From JAKAGZ01 sp963772675 (GTDB lineage: Bacteria; Bacteroidota; Ignavibacteria; Ignavibacteriales; Ignavibacteriaceae): DNA of 64,000 bases. Of the stretch, positions 27,577-35,708 are shown in pieces. Position numbers and translations under genes: made by a program. Below the pieces are notes generated by a model that did not search any database, was not told the DNA's origin, and saw only the letters and a program-made list of their open reading frames with translations. Positions within the stretch are counted from its first letter, which is position 1. Each line of letters opens with the position of its first letter. Location: NCBI GenBank assembly GCA_963772675.1, contig CAVYYF010000002.1, positions 45,905 through 109,904 on the forward strand, written 5' to 3'.

Positions 27577-28391
27577 AAGAGAGACTTAAAATAATTTTTC
27601 TTTTGCCTTTTTTTTTATTTTTAGGATCAGGTCAACAGGCTGCAAATAAAAATGTTGATGATCCAAAATCTGAAAAGAAGCTGCAGGTAGGGGAAGAATT
27701 AGTTTATGTTGTTAAGTATTCTGTAATGAGGTTAGGTGAAATAAAGCTGAAAATTACAAAAGCAAAAGAAATTTATGGTAAATTATATTACAGTGCCACA
27801 GCTGATATTGATTCCTATCCAAGTGTCCCTTTCGTAGATCTTCATCAGGTTTATGAAACTACAATGACACCCGATTATTATTCTAAATATTTTAAGGGAG
27901 TAATCAAACGATCTGAAGACACTAGCTTTTCCCAATACAATTTCGATTATGATAATTCAACCATAAAGATCAAGGAGGGAAAAGTTAACGATTCAGTGTC
28001 AATGTTTGATACGACAGTAAGTGTTGATAAAAAATATCAGGATGGGCTTTCAATTTTTTATTATGCAAGAATGAATTCTGGTCAGCAAAAAAAAGAAGAT
28101 ATACCGACTTTTATGGATAAGAAAAAAGCAACAACAGATATTTCTTTTGAAGATCAAGATGAAGATGTTTCAATTGATGCAGTTGACTATGACATTGATT
28201 GTGTTCATATTGAAGGCGAAGCACATTTTATAAGCGTATTTGGATTGACAGGTGATTTCGAGGGCTGGTTTTCAAATGATGAAGCAGCCATCCCGATAAA
28301 AGCAAAAATGAAAGTTCTAATTGGGAATATTACTCTTGAATTAAAAAGCTGGAAAAGGAGTGGATGGGAACCTCCAAAATACAAGGATTAA
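27573..28391 (+). CDS. DUF3108 family exported protein
   Basis: A 272-residue exported protein matching the DUF3108 pattern. After a signal peptide (about 1-22) come G-E-E-L-V-Y-V-V-K-Y-S-V-M-R-L-G-E-I-K-L, then Y-Y-S-K-Y-F near 105 and the late G-W-F-S-N-D-E-A-A-I-P-I segment. These proteins are beta-rich and thought periplasmic; function is unknown. The ATGA overlap with the S41 protease gene and the 28-base overlap with the carbonic anhydrase gene show translational coupling. Confidence 0.83.
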   Translation: MKERLKIIFLLPFFLFLGSGQQAANKNVDDPKSEKKLQVGEELVYVVKYSVMRLGEIKLKITKAKEIYGKLYYSATADIDSYPSVPFVDLHQVYETTMTPDYYSKYFKGVIKRSEDTSFSQYNFDYDNSTIKIKEGKVNDSVSMFDTTVSVDKKYQDGLSIFYYARMNSGQQKKEDIPTFMDKKKATTDISFEDQDEDVSIDAVDYDIDCVHIEGEAHFISVFGLTGDFEGWFSNDEAAIPIKAKMKVLIGNITLELKSWKRSGWEPPKYKD

Positions 28392-28927
28392 TCGAAGAAA
28401 TTAAACTTTTTCCATATCTTGATAAATTTCCTAAACTGGGTAAAAATGTATTTTTAGCACCCGGAGTAAAAATCGCAGGAGACGTGGAAATTGGAAATGA
28501 CTCAAGCATTTGGTATAATACAGTAATTCGTGGTGATGTTCATTTTGTAAAGATAGGAAAAATGACTAATGTGCAGGATTCTTCGACACTGCACGTAACA
28601 AACGGTAAGTTTCCTTTAATAATTGGTGATAAGGTAACTATTGGCCATTCTGTTGTTTTACACGGATGTATTTTAAGAGATCTTTGCCTGATTGGAATGG
28701 GAGCTGTTGTTCTTGATGGAGCGATTGTCGAAGAAAAAAGCATGGTAGCTGCCGGCACTGTAGTAATTCCGGGTTTTGTTGTTCCATCCGGAAAATTGGT
28801 TGCAGGAGTTCCGGGAAAAGTAATTAGAGATCTAAAAAGTGAAGAGCTAGAAGATTTTGAAAAATCGGCTGAAAGATATGTCAAGTATGCTCAGTTAACA
28901 GTGGAATCTTTCTCAAAAAACGATTAA
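28364..28927 (+). CDS. Gamma-class carbonic anhydrase family protein
   Basis: A 187-residue left-handed beta-helix protein of the gamma carbonic anhydrase/YrdA family. Hexapeptide repeats run from about 25 to 165. The zinc ligands are visible as S-T-L-H-V, G-H-S-V-V-L-H-G-C (three histidines), next to R-G-D-V and Q-D-S. Many members of this family lack measured carbonic anhydrase activity, so the reaction is uncertain although the site is complete. It lies in the middle of the S41-to-hprK gene run and overlaps its predecessor. Confidence 0.9.
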   Translation: MGTSKIQGLIEEIKLFPYLDKFPKLGKNVFLAPGVKIAGDVEIGNDSSIWYNTVIRGDVHFVKIGKMTNVQDSSTLHVTNGKFPLIIGDKVTIGHSVVLHGCILRDLCLIGMGAVVLDGAIVEEKSMVAAGTVVIPGFVVPSGKLVAGVPGKVIRDLKSEELEDFEKSAERYVKYAQLTVESFSKND

Positions 28928-28957
28928 AGATAATATTAACATCTTTCAGATATTTAA

Positions 28958-29395
28958 GTGGTAAAAGATTTAAGAATTTTCTGTTCCGATAAGAATTATA
29001 AGGTAAATAAAATCCGGATACACAGACTCGTAAATAATTTAAAGCAAGAATTAAATTTCAGCATATCATCTTTGCCGATAAATATTATCTCTTCTGGTGA
29101 GATCACTATTATTAACAAAAAATACTTAAGCCATAATAATTCAACGGATATAATTACGTTTAATTATTTAGGTAAGACAGATAATTTGGATGGTGAAATT
29201 TTTATTTCTTATGATGACGCAAAAAATAATGCCAGTAAGTTCAAAAATACTTTGGCTGAAGAAATATTCAGATTGGTAATTCACGGGATATTGCACCTTT
29301 TAGGATATGATGATATGAAAGCTAAAGATTATAAAATTATGAAAAAATTGGAAAACCAATTGCTAAACAGATATAAATTTCTTTTATTGAATTAA
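28958..29395 (+). CDS. ybeY: Endoribonuclease YbeY
   Basis: Single-strand-specific metal-dependent RNase involved in 16S rRNA 3'-end maturation and ribosome quality control. 145 residues with the family marker T-D-I-I-T-F-N-Y near 64 and the metal motif H-G-I-L-H-L-L-G-Y-D-D near 109. The third ligand, His in the textbook H-x3-H-x5-H, is Asp here. Members from the Bacteroidetes/Chlorobi group often vary at this position, so it is probably functional. The start is GTG. Confidence 0.9.
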   Translation: MVKDLRIFCSDKNYKVNKIRIHRLVNNLKQELNFSISSLPINIISSGEITIINKKYLSHNNSTDIITFNYLGKTDNLDGEIFISYDDAKNNASKFKNTLAEEIFRLVIHGILHLLGYDDMKAKDYKIMKKLENQLLNRYKFLLLN

Positions 29396-29406
29396 ATATT
29401 AAAATT

Positions 29407-29865
29407 ATGGTAACAGAAATAGTTGAAGTATTGGCTAAAATCACTGAAATGAAGAGCAAAAATATTTCAGAAGAAGAAATAGCTGAAACAATTCAGAGAG
29501 AATCCACATATAATAAGAATGTAATAGCGGCAGCTTACAGCTGGCTGCACGAAAAATATAATCAGAATTATAGTTTATTATTGCACAGAAATAATTCTGA
29601 ATCCAAAAGCTTGAGGATTCTGTCTAATGAAGAAGGGCAGCAAATTGGACTGAAAAATTATAATTATCTTTTACATTTTTATAATATTGGTTTGCTTACA
29701 AATAACGACTTTGAAGAAATTATAGAAGAGTTGAAATTTTTCCCGGAGGGAGTAATAGAAACAGAGAATATCAATATATTGATTCTATCAATGTTTTTAG
29801 ATCTGGACAAATATACTCCTCCTGGCAGTAGACATTTATTATATTCAACTGACAAAATTAATTAA
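29407..29865 (+). CDS. smg: Smg/DUF494 family protein
   Basis: A 152-residue protein with the Smg (DUF494) layout: a first helical part opening M-V-T-E-I-V-E-V-L, a central R-I-L-S-N-E-E, and a C-terminal stretch with G-L-L-T-N-N-D-F-E-E-I-I-E. Function is unknown. It lies just before topA, as smg does in many proteobacteria, which supports the identity. Spacing to both neighbours is 11-16 bases. Confidence 0.8.
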   Translation: MVTEIVEVLAKITEMKSKNISEEEIAETIQRESTYNKNVIAAAYSWLHEKYNQNYSLLLHRNNSESKSLRILSNEEGQQIGLKNYNYLLHFYNIGLLTNNDFEEIIEELKFFPEGVIETENINILILSMFLDLDKYTPPGSRHLLYSTDKIN

Positions 29866-29881
29866 AAATAAAGTAAGAAAG

Positions 29882-32212
29882 ATGGCAAAAAATTTAGTAC
29901 TTGTAGAATCACCTGCAAAAGCGAAGACAATAAATAAATATCTAGGGAAGGAATATACTGTAGAAGCAACGATCGGACATATTAGAAATCTGCCAAAGAC
30001 AAAGCTTGGGGTGGATGTTGACGATGGATTTAAAGCTACATATTTAAATATAAGAGGGAAGGGCGACCTTATAAAGAAGATTAAATCATTAGCATCGAAA
30101 AGCAAAAATGTTTTTATAGCAACTGACCCGGACAGGGAAGGAGAGGCAATTGCCCAAGATATAGCTGATGTTATAACAGTCCCAAATGATGGAAAACTTT
30201 ACCGTGTGCTTTTTAATGAAATTACCAAGACAGGGATTAAAAATGCTATGGAAAATCCCAGGGGGATAGATGAATTCCTGGTAAGATCCCAACGTGCAAG
30301 ACGTGTGATGGACAGAATTATCGGTTACAAAATAAGTCCGTTTTTATGGAAAGCTATTATTGAGATGTCTGGAAGCAGTTCTATTTCTGCTGGAAGAGTT
30401 CAATCCGTTGCATTAAAGATTATTTGTGACCGTGAAGCATTGATTGATAAATTTATTACAACGGAATACTGGTCAATCTTGGCAATATTTAAGACCTATA
30501 AAGGGGAAACATTTAATGCAAAACTTTTCAGTGTTAACGGAAAGGACATTAAAGTTCCGCCCAAACCTGAAATGACTGACGATGAATGGAAAGAATTTCT
30601 TAATACTAATTTTGCCATAAATAATGAACAATCGGCACAAAATATTTTTGACGCAATATCGGGTAAAAAGCATTTTGAAATATCAAATATTTCAAAAAGG
30701 AATACGAGGAGAAATCCATCTGCTCCGTTTATTACCAGTACACTTCAGGCTGAGGCATCAAGAAGACTGGGAATGAGGCCAAGACAAACTATGATGTTTG
30801 CCCAAAGGTTATATGAAGGAATTGAATTAGGTGAAGAAGGCACGGTTGGATTAATTACATATATGAGAACTGATTCAACAAGAATTAGTGATGAGTTTAT
30901 GCCGACCGCCAGAGATTATATAAAGAATACTTATGGCAATGAATATTTGCCTGAAATTCCGAATACTTATACAAAAAAGAGCAAGACAAACGTACAGGAT
31001 GCACACGAAGCAATCAGGCCAACTTCAATTAAGTATACTCCTGATTTTGTAAAACCCTTTCTTGAAAAGAAAGCCTTCAAATTATATGAATTAATATGGA
31101 AACGATTTGTCTCTTCGCAGATGACACAAGCTCTAATGGAAACGACAGTTGTGGAAATATCTGCAGATGAATATTTATTTAAAGCTTTTGGAAGCGCGAT
31201 AAAGTTTAAGGGGTTTTTGCAGGTTTATGAAGAAATGTTTGAACAAAAAGAAAATGCTGAAGAGAAGAGTGAGTACAGGAACGAAGCAATTCCATTAGGT
31301 ATGGAGAAAAATCAGAAACTTGATTTAGAGGAATTGCATAAGGCCCAGCATTTTACAAAGCCTCCGGCAAGATTTACAGAAAGTTCTTTAATAAAAGAAT
31401 TGGAAAGCAAGGGGATTGGCCGTCCAAGTACGTATTCTCATATAGTTAGTACGATACAGGATAGAAAATATGTTATAATGGAAAACAGAAAGCTAACACC
31501 CACAAAATTAGGGAAAGAAGTAAGCAGAATTCTTGTTAAGAATTTCCCGAATATTATTAATGAAGATTTTACTTCTTTAATGGAAAATGAACTCGACCAA
31601 ATTGCAGGCGGTGAAAACGAATATGAAAAAGTTTTAAATGATTTTTATCAGCCATTTTCAAAAGCCTTAAAGGAAGTAGAAGATAAAATTGATAAAATCC
31701 TATGTGACAAATGCGGTGGTGAGATGATAATTAAAGTAGGGCGATTTGGAAAGTATCTCGCCTGCGGAAATTATCCGGATTGTGAAAACATAAAATCATT
31801 TAAAGAGATGGCGTCTCAAAATCAGGAACCGGAATATACGGGTGAGACTTGTGAAAAATGCGGTGCAAGAACAGTTTACCGAAATGGTAAATATGGGCGC
31901 TTCATAGGCTGTGAAAAATTTCCTGACTGTGACTTTATTAAAAATGTTACACTTGGAATAAAATGCCCTAAATGTAGTGATGGCGAAGTTGTTGAGAGAA
32001 TTTCAAGAAGGAATAGAGTATTTTACGGATGTTCGAAATTCCCTGATTGTGATTTTGTAGGCTGGTATAAACCGGTTGCTCAGGCATGTCCGAACGGAGA
32101 TTCGGAATATATGGAGAAACGCTACACTAAAAAGAAAGGCGATTATCTCAGGTGTCCGGTTTGTAGTGATGAAGTTTTAGTAGAAGAAGTTCAAGAAGTT
32201 GAAGAAAAATAA
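29882..32212 (+). CDS. topA: DNA topoisomerase I
   Basis: Type IA topoisomerase relaxing negative supercoils. 776 residues: TOPRIM domain from L-V-L-V-E-S-P-A-K-A-K-T with D-P-D-R-E-G-E near 83, and catalytic Tyr327 in I-T-Y-M-R-T-D-S-T-R. The toroidal domain contains G-I-G-R-P-S-T-Y. Three C-terminal four-cysteine zinc modules begin at about 604, 659 and 700, each with the C-x-x-x-P-D-C pattern, and a last C-x-x-C pair lies near 762. Length and motifs are normal. Only two bases separate it from the recombinase gene. Confidence 0.97.
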   Translation: MAKNLVLVESPAKAKTINKYLGKEYTVEATIGHIRNLPKTKLGVDVDDGFKATYLNIRGKGDLIKKIKSLASKSKNVFIATDPDREGEAIAQDIADVITVPNDGKLYRVLFNEITKTGIKNAMENPRGIDEFLVRSQRARRVMDRIIGYKISPFLWKAIIEMSGSSSISAGRVQSVALKIICDREALIDKFITTEYWSILAIFKTYKGETFNAKLFSVNGKDIKVPPKPEMTDDEWKEFLNTNFAINNEQSAQNIFDAISGKKHFEISNISKRNTRRNPSAPFITSTLQAEASRRLGMRPRQTMMFAQRLYEGIELGEEGTVGLITYMRTDSTRISDEFMPTARDYIKNTYGNEYLPEIPNTYTKKSKTNVQDAHEAIRPTSIKYTPDFVKPFLEKKAFKLYELIWKRFVSSQMTQALMETTVVEISADEYLFKAFGSAIKFKGFLQVYEEMFEQKENAEEKSEYRNEAIPLGMEKNQKLDLEELHKAQHFTKPPARFTESSLIKELESKGIGRPSTYSHIVSTIQDRKYVIMENRKLTPTKLGKEVSRILVKNFPNIINEDFTSLMENELDQIAGGENEYEKVLNDFYQPFSKALKEVEDKIDKILCDKCGGEMIIKVGRFGKYLACGNYPDCENIKSFKEMASQNQEPEYTGETCEKCGARTVYRNGKYGRFIGCEKFPDCDFIKNVTLGIKCPKCSDGEVVERISRRNRVFYGCSKFPDCDFVGWYKPVAQACPNGDSEYMEKRYTKKKGDYLRCPVCSDEVLVEEVQEVEEK

Positions 32213-32214
32213 AA

Positions 32215-33102
32215 ATGGATATCAAATCCATATCTGAAAAATATATTGAAGATCTGAACAATATAAAAAGATACTCTTTTAATACTGTAAAGTCATATAA
32301 AACAGATCTTAATGAATTCATAAGATATTGCTCGGATAATTCCAAAACAGAAATATCTAATATTTCAGAGAAATTTATTAAGTCATTTTTGATGACTCTC
32401 AGCGAAAATCAGATTAGTAAAAAGTCTATCTCCAGAAAATTAGCTTCAATAAGGGGATTGTTCAAATATGCCTTTCAACAGGAAATAATTTCAGTTAACC
32501 CGGCATCAGTAATCTCTAATCCAAAATCTGCCCGGAAACTACCTGAAGTAACATCCGAAAATTCTATACTGAAAATTTACGAATTGGTTGAAGAGGAAAA
32601 GGAGCCTGACGAAGCGAGATTAATAATAACAATCATAGAATTACTTTATGGGTGCGCTTTGCGAGTAGATGAACTTTGTAAATTAAATAATATTGATCTA
32701 GATTTGAAGGAAAGAATAATTAGGGTGAAAGGGAAGGGGAGCAAAACTAGAATAGTTCCTGTTGGTAGCAAATCAATTTCAATAATAAATGAATATTTAT
32801 CTTTTAAAAAGAATAATGGAGGAAGAGAAGCATTACTTATAACAAATAGAGGTAATCGTATTTACCCACGTTACGTTCACAGGATTGTGAGCAAATATTT
32901 GTCAAAGGTAACTGATATTAAAAAGAAAAGTCCGCATATATTGCGTCATAGCGCTGCAACACATATGTTGGACAATGGAGCAGATTTACGTGCGGTCAAA
33001 GAAATTCTTGGCCACGAAAATTTATCAACAACACAGATTTATACGCATGTTAGTATTGAGAGACTAAAATCTGCGTATAAAAAAGCACATCCAAAATCTT
33101 AA
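32215..33102 (+). CDS. xerC: Tyrosine recombinase XerC/XerD
   Basis: Site-specific recombinase resolving chromosome dimers at dif. 295 residues: N-terminal SAM-like core-binding domain (about 1-90), then the catalytic domain with Arg150 (G-C-A-L-R), the G-K-G-S-K-T-R lysine hairpin, His241 and Arg244 (H-I-L-R-H), His267 (L-G-H-E-N) and nucleophile Tyr276 (I-Y-T-H-V). All catalytic residues are present. Chromosomal position between topA and hpf, with no mobile-element marks, argues for the housekeeping Xer and against a phage integrase. XerC versus XerD cannot be decided. Confidence 0.9.
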   Translation: MDIKSISEKYIEDLNNIKRYSFNTVKSYKTDLNEFIRYCSDNSKTEISNISEKFIKSFLMTLSENQISKKSISRKLASIRGLFKYAFQQEIISVNPASVISNPKSARKLPEVTSENSILKIYELVEEEKEPDEARLIITIIELLYGCALRVDELCKLNNIDLDLKERIIRVKGKGSKTRIVPVGSKSISIINEYLSFKKNNGGREALLITNRGNRIYPRYVHRIVSKYLSKVTDIKKKSPHILRHSAATHMLDNGADLRAVKEILGHENLSTTQIYTHVSIERLKSAYKKAHPKS

Positions 33103-33121
33103 ATATTAACGGAGTGTACTT

Positions 33122-33424
33122 ATGAATATTACAATAACAGCAAGAAAATTTAAAGCACATACTACACTTAAAGGGCATATTGAATCAGGAATAAAATCAT
33201 TAAATAAATTTAATGATGATATAATTAATGCAGATGTTATATTAAGCTACCAAAATAATCATGAAAGTATAAAGATAGCAGAAATAATTCTTCAGGTTCC
33301 GGGGCAGACATTGGCTGCGAAAGAAGAATCAGATGATTTTGAGAAATCTATAAACTCGGCGATCGAAAAACTATCAAGGCAGTTGGTGAAATTAAAAACT
33401 AAAAGAATTTCAAGAGTTAAATGA
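33122..33424 (+). CDS. hpf: Ribosome hibernation promoting factor, short form
   Basis: A 100-residue HPF/RaiA protein that binds between the ribosomal subunits and stores ribosomes in an inactive state. The fold pattern I-T-I-T-A-R-K-F-K and the closing S-I-N-S-A-I-E-K-L-S-R-Q-L-V-K-L-K are typical. The C-terminal dimerisation domain of long HPF is absent. GGAG lies ahead of the ATG. Its TGA overlaps the hprK ATG (ATGA), so the two are translationally coupled. Confidence 0.92.
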   Translation: MNITITARKFKAHTTLKGHIESGIKSLNKFNDDIINADVILSYQNNHESIKIAEIILQVPGQTLAAKEESDDFEKSINSAIEKLSRQLVKLKTKRISRVK

Positions 33425-34434
33425 TCAAGATAGACCAAAAAGCAGTTTCAAAAAAAGAATATATTACTGTGGATTTTTTATACAGTGCAACCAAGGATAA
33501 TTTCAAATTGAAGTTGTTATCGGATCGCTCTGGATTCGATAATAAAATTTATGAACAGAATATGCATAGGCCCGGGCTCGCATTGGCTGGGTTCGTTGAA
33601 TTGTTTTCATATACAAAGGTTCAGGTATTTGGAAACACTGAGATGAAGTATCTGGCTAAGCTAACGGATGATAAAAAGAAAAAAGCACTTGAAAGATTTT
33701 TTGAATTTGACATACCTTGTATTATTATAACTGATAAAAATCATCCATTTCCGGTTTTACTTGAGCTTGCTAATAAGCATAAGGTTACTATCTTCGGTTC
33801 AGATTATTCAACAACAAAAACAATCTACTTAATCAGCGATTTTCTAGATGATCAGTTTGCTTCCAGAATTTCAATTCACGGATCACTTGTGGATGTGTAT
33901 GGTGTAGGTATATTATTTGTTGGTAAATCGGGGATAGGTAAAAGTGAGGTGGCGCTGGATTTGGTTGAAAGGGGCCACAGGTTAGTCGCGGACGATGTTA
34001 TAATTCTGACCAAAAAAGGGGAAGGAATTCTGATGGGTTCGGGCACGAATCTTGTTAAACATTTTATGGAAATCAGGGGACTTGGTTTGATCAATGTAGA
34101 AAAAATGTTCGGAATACGGGCGATTCGGCACCAAAAAAGGCTTGAAATTGTTGTAGAATTGGAGATTTGGAACGAAAAATCCGATTATACTAGAACCGGA
34201 CTGGATGAGAGCATGACTACTATTTCAGATGTAGAAATTCCCTACGTCAAGCTCCCAATAATACCGGGGAAAAATATTACTGTTATTTCTGAAGTAATAA
34301 GCTTAAATTACCTATTGAAACATTATGGTTATGATTCTGCGAAACTCTTCGAAAAAAGGCTTAACGGCAGGCTCTCACAGAAGGGGAATGATGATATACG
34401 TGGAGTGGATTATTTCGAACACGATTTTGAATAA
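33421..34434 (+). CDS. hprK: HPr kinase/phosphorylase
   Basis: Bifunctional kinase/phosphorylase acting on a serine of HPr. 337 residues: N-terminal domain about 1-130, P-loop G168-K-S-G-I-G-K-S175, R-L-V-A-D-D-V after it, and the HprK signature M-E-I-R-G-L-G-L-I-N-V near 219. All kinase motifs are present. No HPr or PTS gene is in the window; in organisms without sugar PTS its target is unsettled. In proteobacteria hpf, ptsN and hprK are often neighbours; here ptsN is missing and hpf directly overlaps hprK. Confidence 0.93.
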   Translation: MIKIDQKAVSKKEYITVDFLYSATKDNFKLKLLSDRSGFDNKIYEQNMHRPGLALAGFVELFSYTKVQVFGNTEMKYLAKLTDDKKKKALERFFEFDIPCIIITDKNHPFPVLLELANKHKVTIFGSDYSTTKTIYLISDFLDDQFASRISIHGSLVDVYGVGILFVGKSGIGKSEVALDLVERGHRLVADDVIILTKKGEGILMGSGTNLVKHFMEIRGLGLINVEKMFGIRAIRHQKRLEIVVELEIWNEKSDYTRTGLDESMTTISDVEIPYVKLPIIPGKNITVISEVISLNYLLKHYGYDSAKLFEKRLNGRLSQKGNDDIRGVDYFEHDFE

Positions 34435-34450
34435 AATTATACCTTTTTGC

Positions 34451-34479
34451 TTGACAAATATGCCCTAATTTAATACATT
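34451..34479 (+). promoter_or_regulatory. Candidate sigma-70 promoter for the M23 peptidase gene, possibly leaderless
   Basis: A perfect TTGACA at 34451-34456 and TACATT at 34474-34479 are 17 bases apart. The next ATG, at 34492, is only 12 bases past the -10 box, so transcription would begin about five bases before the start codon. No ribosome binding site is visible. Both facts fit a leaderless message. The preceding hprK gene ends at 34434. Confidence 0.5.
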
Positions 34480-34491
34480 CTGCCTTTATTT

Positions 34492-35430
34492 ATGAAAAAA
34501 TTATACTACTTTTCAAAGTCGAAACTGCAGTTTATTGAAATCAAGAACTATAAGGTAAAGTTGATTTCATATTTTACTTTAGCAGTTCTTACCTTCAGTG
34601 CATTTATTTTTGGGGCCTACTTTTTTATCAATTCGATAGCTAATCCAGGTAACAGCCTTATTGCTCTTAGATCTGAAAATGAAATGCTTAAGACTAAATT
34701 GTTGACAATATCTGGTCAGTATAAATTGCTAAACGGGCAGGTTGATAGCCTCAGCAAACATGACAAGGAACTAAGGCTAGCAGCTGATCTTGAGCCTATT
34801 TCAGATGAAGAAAAGAAACTTGGTATTGGTGGCGGCTCTTTTGATAACTCACTTGATTTCTTAAACGATGAGTCATCCTTTAAATTAAAGAAAGCACTTT
34901 CATTTGTTGATGAAGTAGCCAGGAAAATAGAATTTGAAAAATTACAATATGATGAAATAGGTAATAAATTAAATGAAAACAAATTGCTTTTTGAATCTAT
35001 CCCGGCTATAAAGCCTTGTACCGGAACTGTTGGGTTACACGGCTTTGGCATGCGGCTACACCCCATTCTTGGTATAAAAAGAATGCATGACGGAATAGAT
35101 ATCATTACTGACAGGGGAACACCGGTACATGCAACAGGTGATGGGAAAATTAGTTTTGCTGGTTACAAAGGTGGTTACGGTTTGTGTATTGAAATCGATC
35201 ACGGATTTGGTTATCGTTCCGTATATGCCCATCTTTCAAAAGCATTAGTGAAAAGAGGCCAGAAGGTAAAACGTGGTGATTTGATAGCCAAAACAGGAAG
35301 TTCAGGACTTGCTACGGGACCTCACTTGCATTATGAAGTACACCATAATGGAGTTTATGAAAATCCGACAGGCTTTTTCTTTGATAATATAAGCTTCTTT
35401 GATTCAACTAAAAATGATATAAAGAATTAA
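34492..35430 (+). CDS. M23 family metallopeptidase (LytM-type peptidoglycan hydrolase)
   Basis: Inner-membrane-anchored cell-wall endopeptidase, 312 residues. One membrane helix (about 25-47), a helical coiled-coil part (about 60-165) and a LytM domain (about 180-300) opening G-F-G-M-R-L-H-P-I. Zinc ligands are seen in R-M-H-D-G-I-D-I and G-P-H-L-H-Y-E, so the enzyme should be active, unlike the degenerate EnvC/NlpD types. It probably cleaves stem-peptide cross-links. It has its own strong promoter. Confidence 0.92.
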   Translation: MKKLYYFSKSKLQFIEIKNYKVKLISYFTLAVLTFSAFIFGAYFFINSIANPGNSLIALRSENEMLKTKLLTISGQYKLLNGQVDSLSKHDKELRLAADLEPISDEEKKLGIGGGSFDNSLDFLNDESSFKLKKALSFVDEVARKIEFEKLQYDEIGNKLNENKLLFESIPAIKPCTGTVGLHGFGMRLHPILGIKRMHDGIDIITDRGTPVHATGDGKISFAGYKGGYGLCIEIDHGFGYRSVYAHLSKALVKRGQKVKRGDLIAKTGSSGLATGPHLHYEVHHNGVYENPTGFFFDNISFFDSTKNDIKN

Positions 35431-35448
35431 ATTGTGGAGATGTACCAA

Positions 35449-35667
35449 ATGATCTGGACAGTCGAACTGGCTTCTTATTTGGATGATGCGCCGTGGCCAG
35501 CAACAAAAGACGAGCTAATTGAATACGCGGACAGAATCGGTGCCCCTTATGAGGTTATCGAAAATTTAATTGAACTTGAGGATGCTGAGGAACCGTACGA
35601 ATCTATTGACGATATCTGGCCGGACTATCCCTCAGAAGAAGACTTCTTCTATAACGTTGATGAATAA
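35449..35667 (+). CDS. Small acidic DUF2795 protein
   Basis: A 72-residue acidic protein of the DUF2795 type, read from ATG 35449: M-I-W-T-V-E-L-A-S-Y-L-D-D-A-P-W-P opens it, with A-T-K-D-E-L-I-E-Y-A following. Members are widespread and of unknown function. GGAG lies nine bases before this ATG, which is why I prefer it over in-frame GTG 35434 or ATG 35440. A strong terminator lies just after the stop, so the M23 gene and this one form a short transcript. Confidence 0.82.
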   Translation: MIWTVELASYLDDAPWPATKDELIEYADRIGAPYEVIENLIELEDAEEPYESIDDIWPDYPSEEDFFYNVDE

Positions 35668-35672
35668 CTCTC

Positions 35673-35700
35673 AAGGCGCCTAATGGCGCTTTTTTATTTT
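35673..35700 (+). terminator. Rho-independent terminator after the DUF2795 gene
   Basis: AAGGCGCC and GGCGCTTT form a GC-rich stem (one G-T pair) around a TAAT loop, followed by a long T-rich run. It separates the M23/DUF2795 unit from holB, which starts nine bases later. Confidence 0.88.
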
Positions 35701-35708
35701 AGACTAAA

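Noticed and set aside
32215..33102. Integrase of a mobile element
   Set aside because: The Xer-type recombinase lies inside a tight housekeeping run (topA, hpf, hprK), with no tRNA target, attachment repeats or phage genes. A chromosomal Xer role is better supported.
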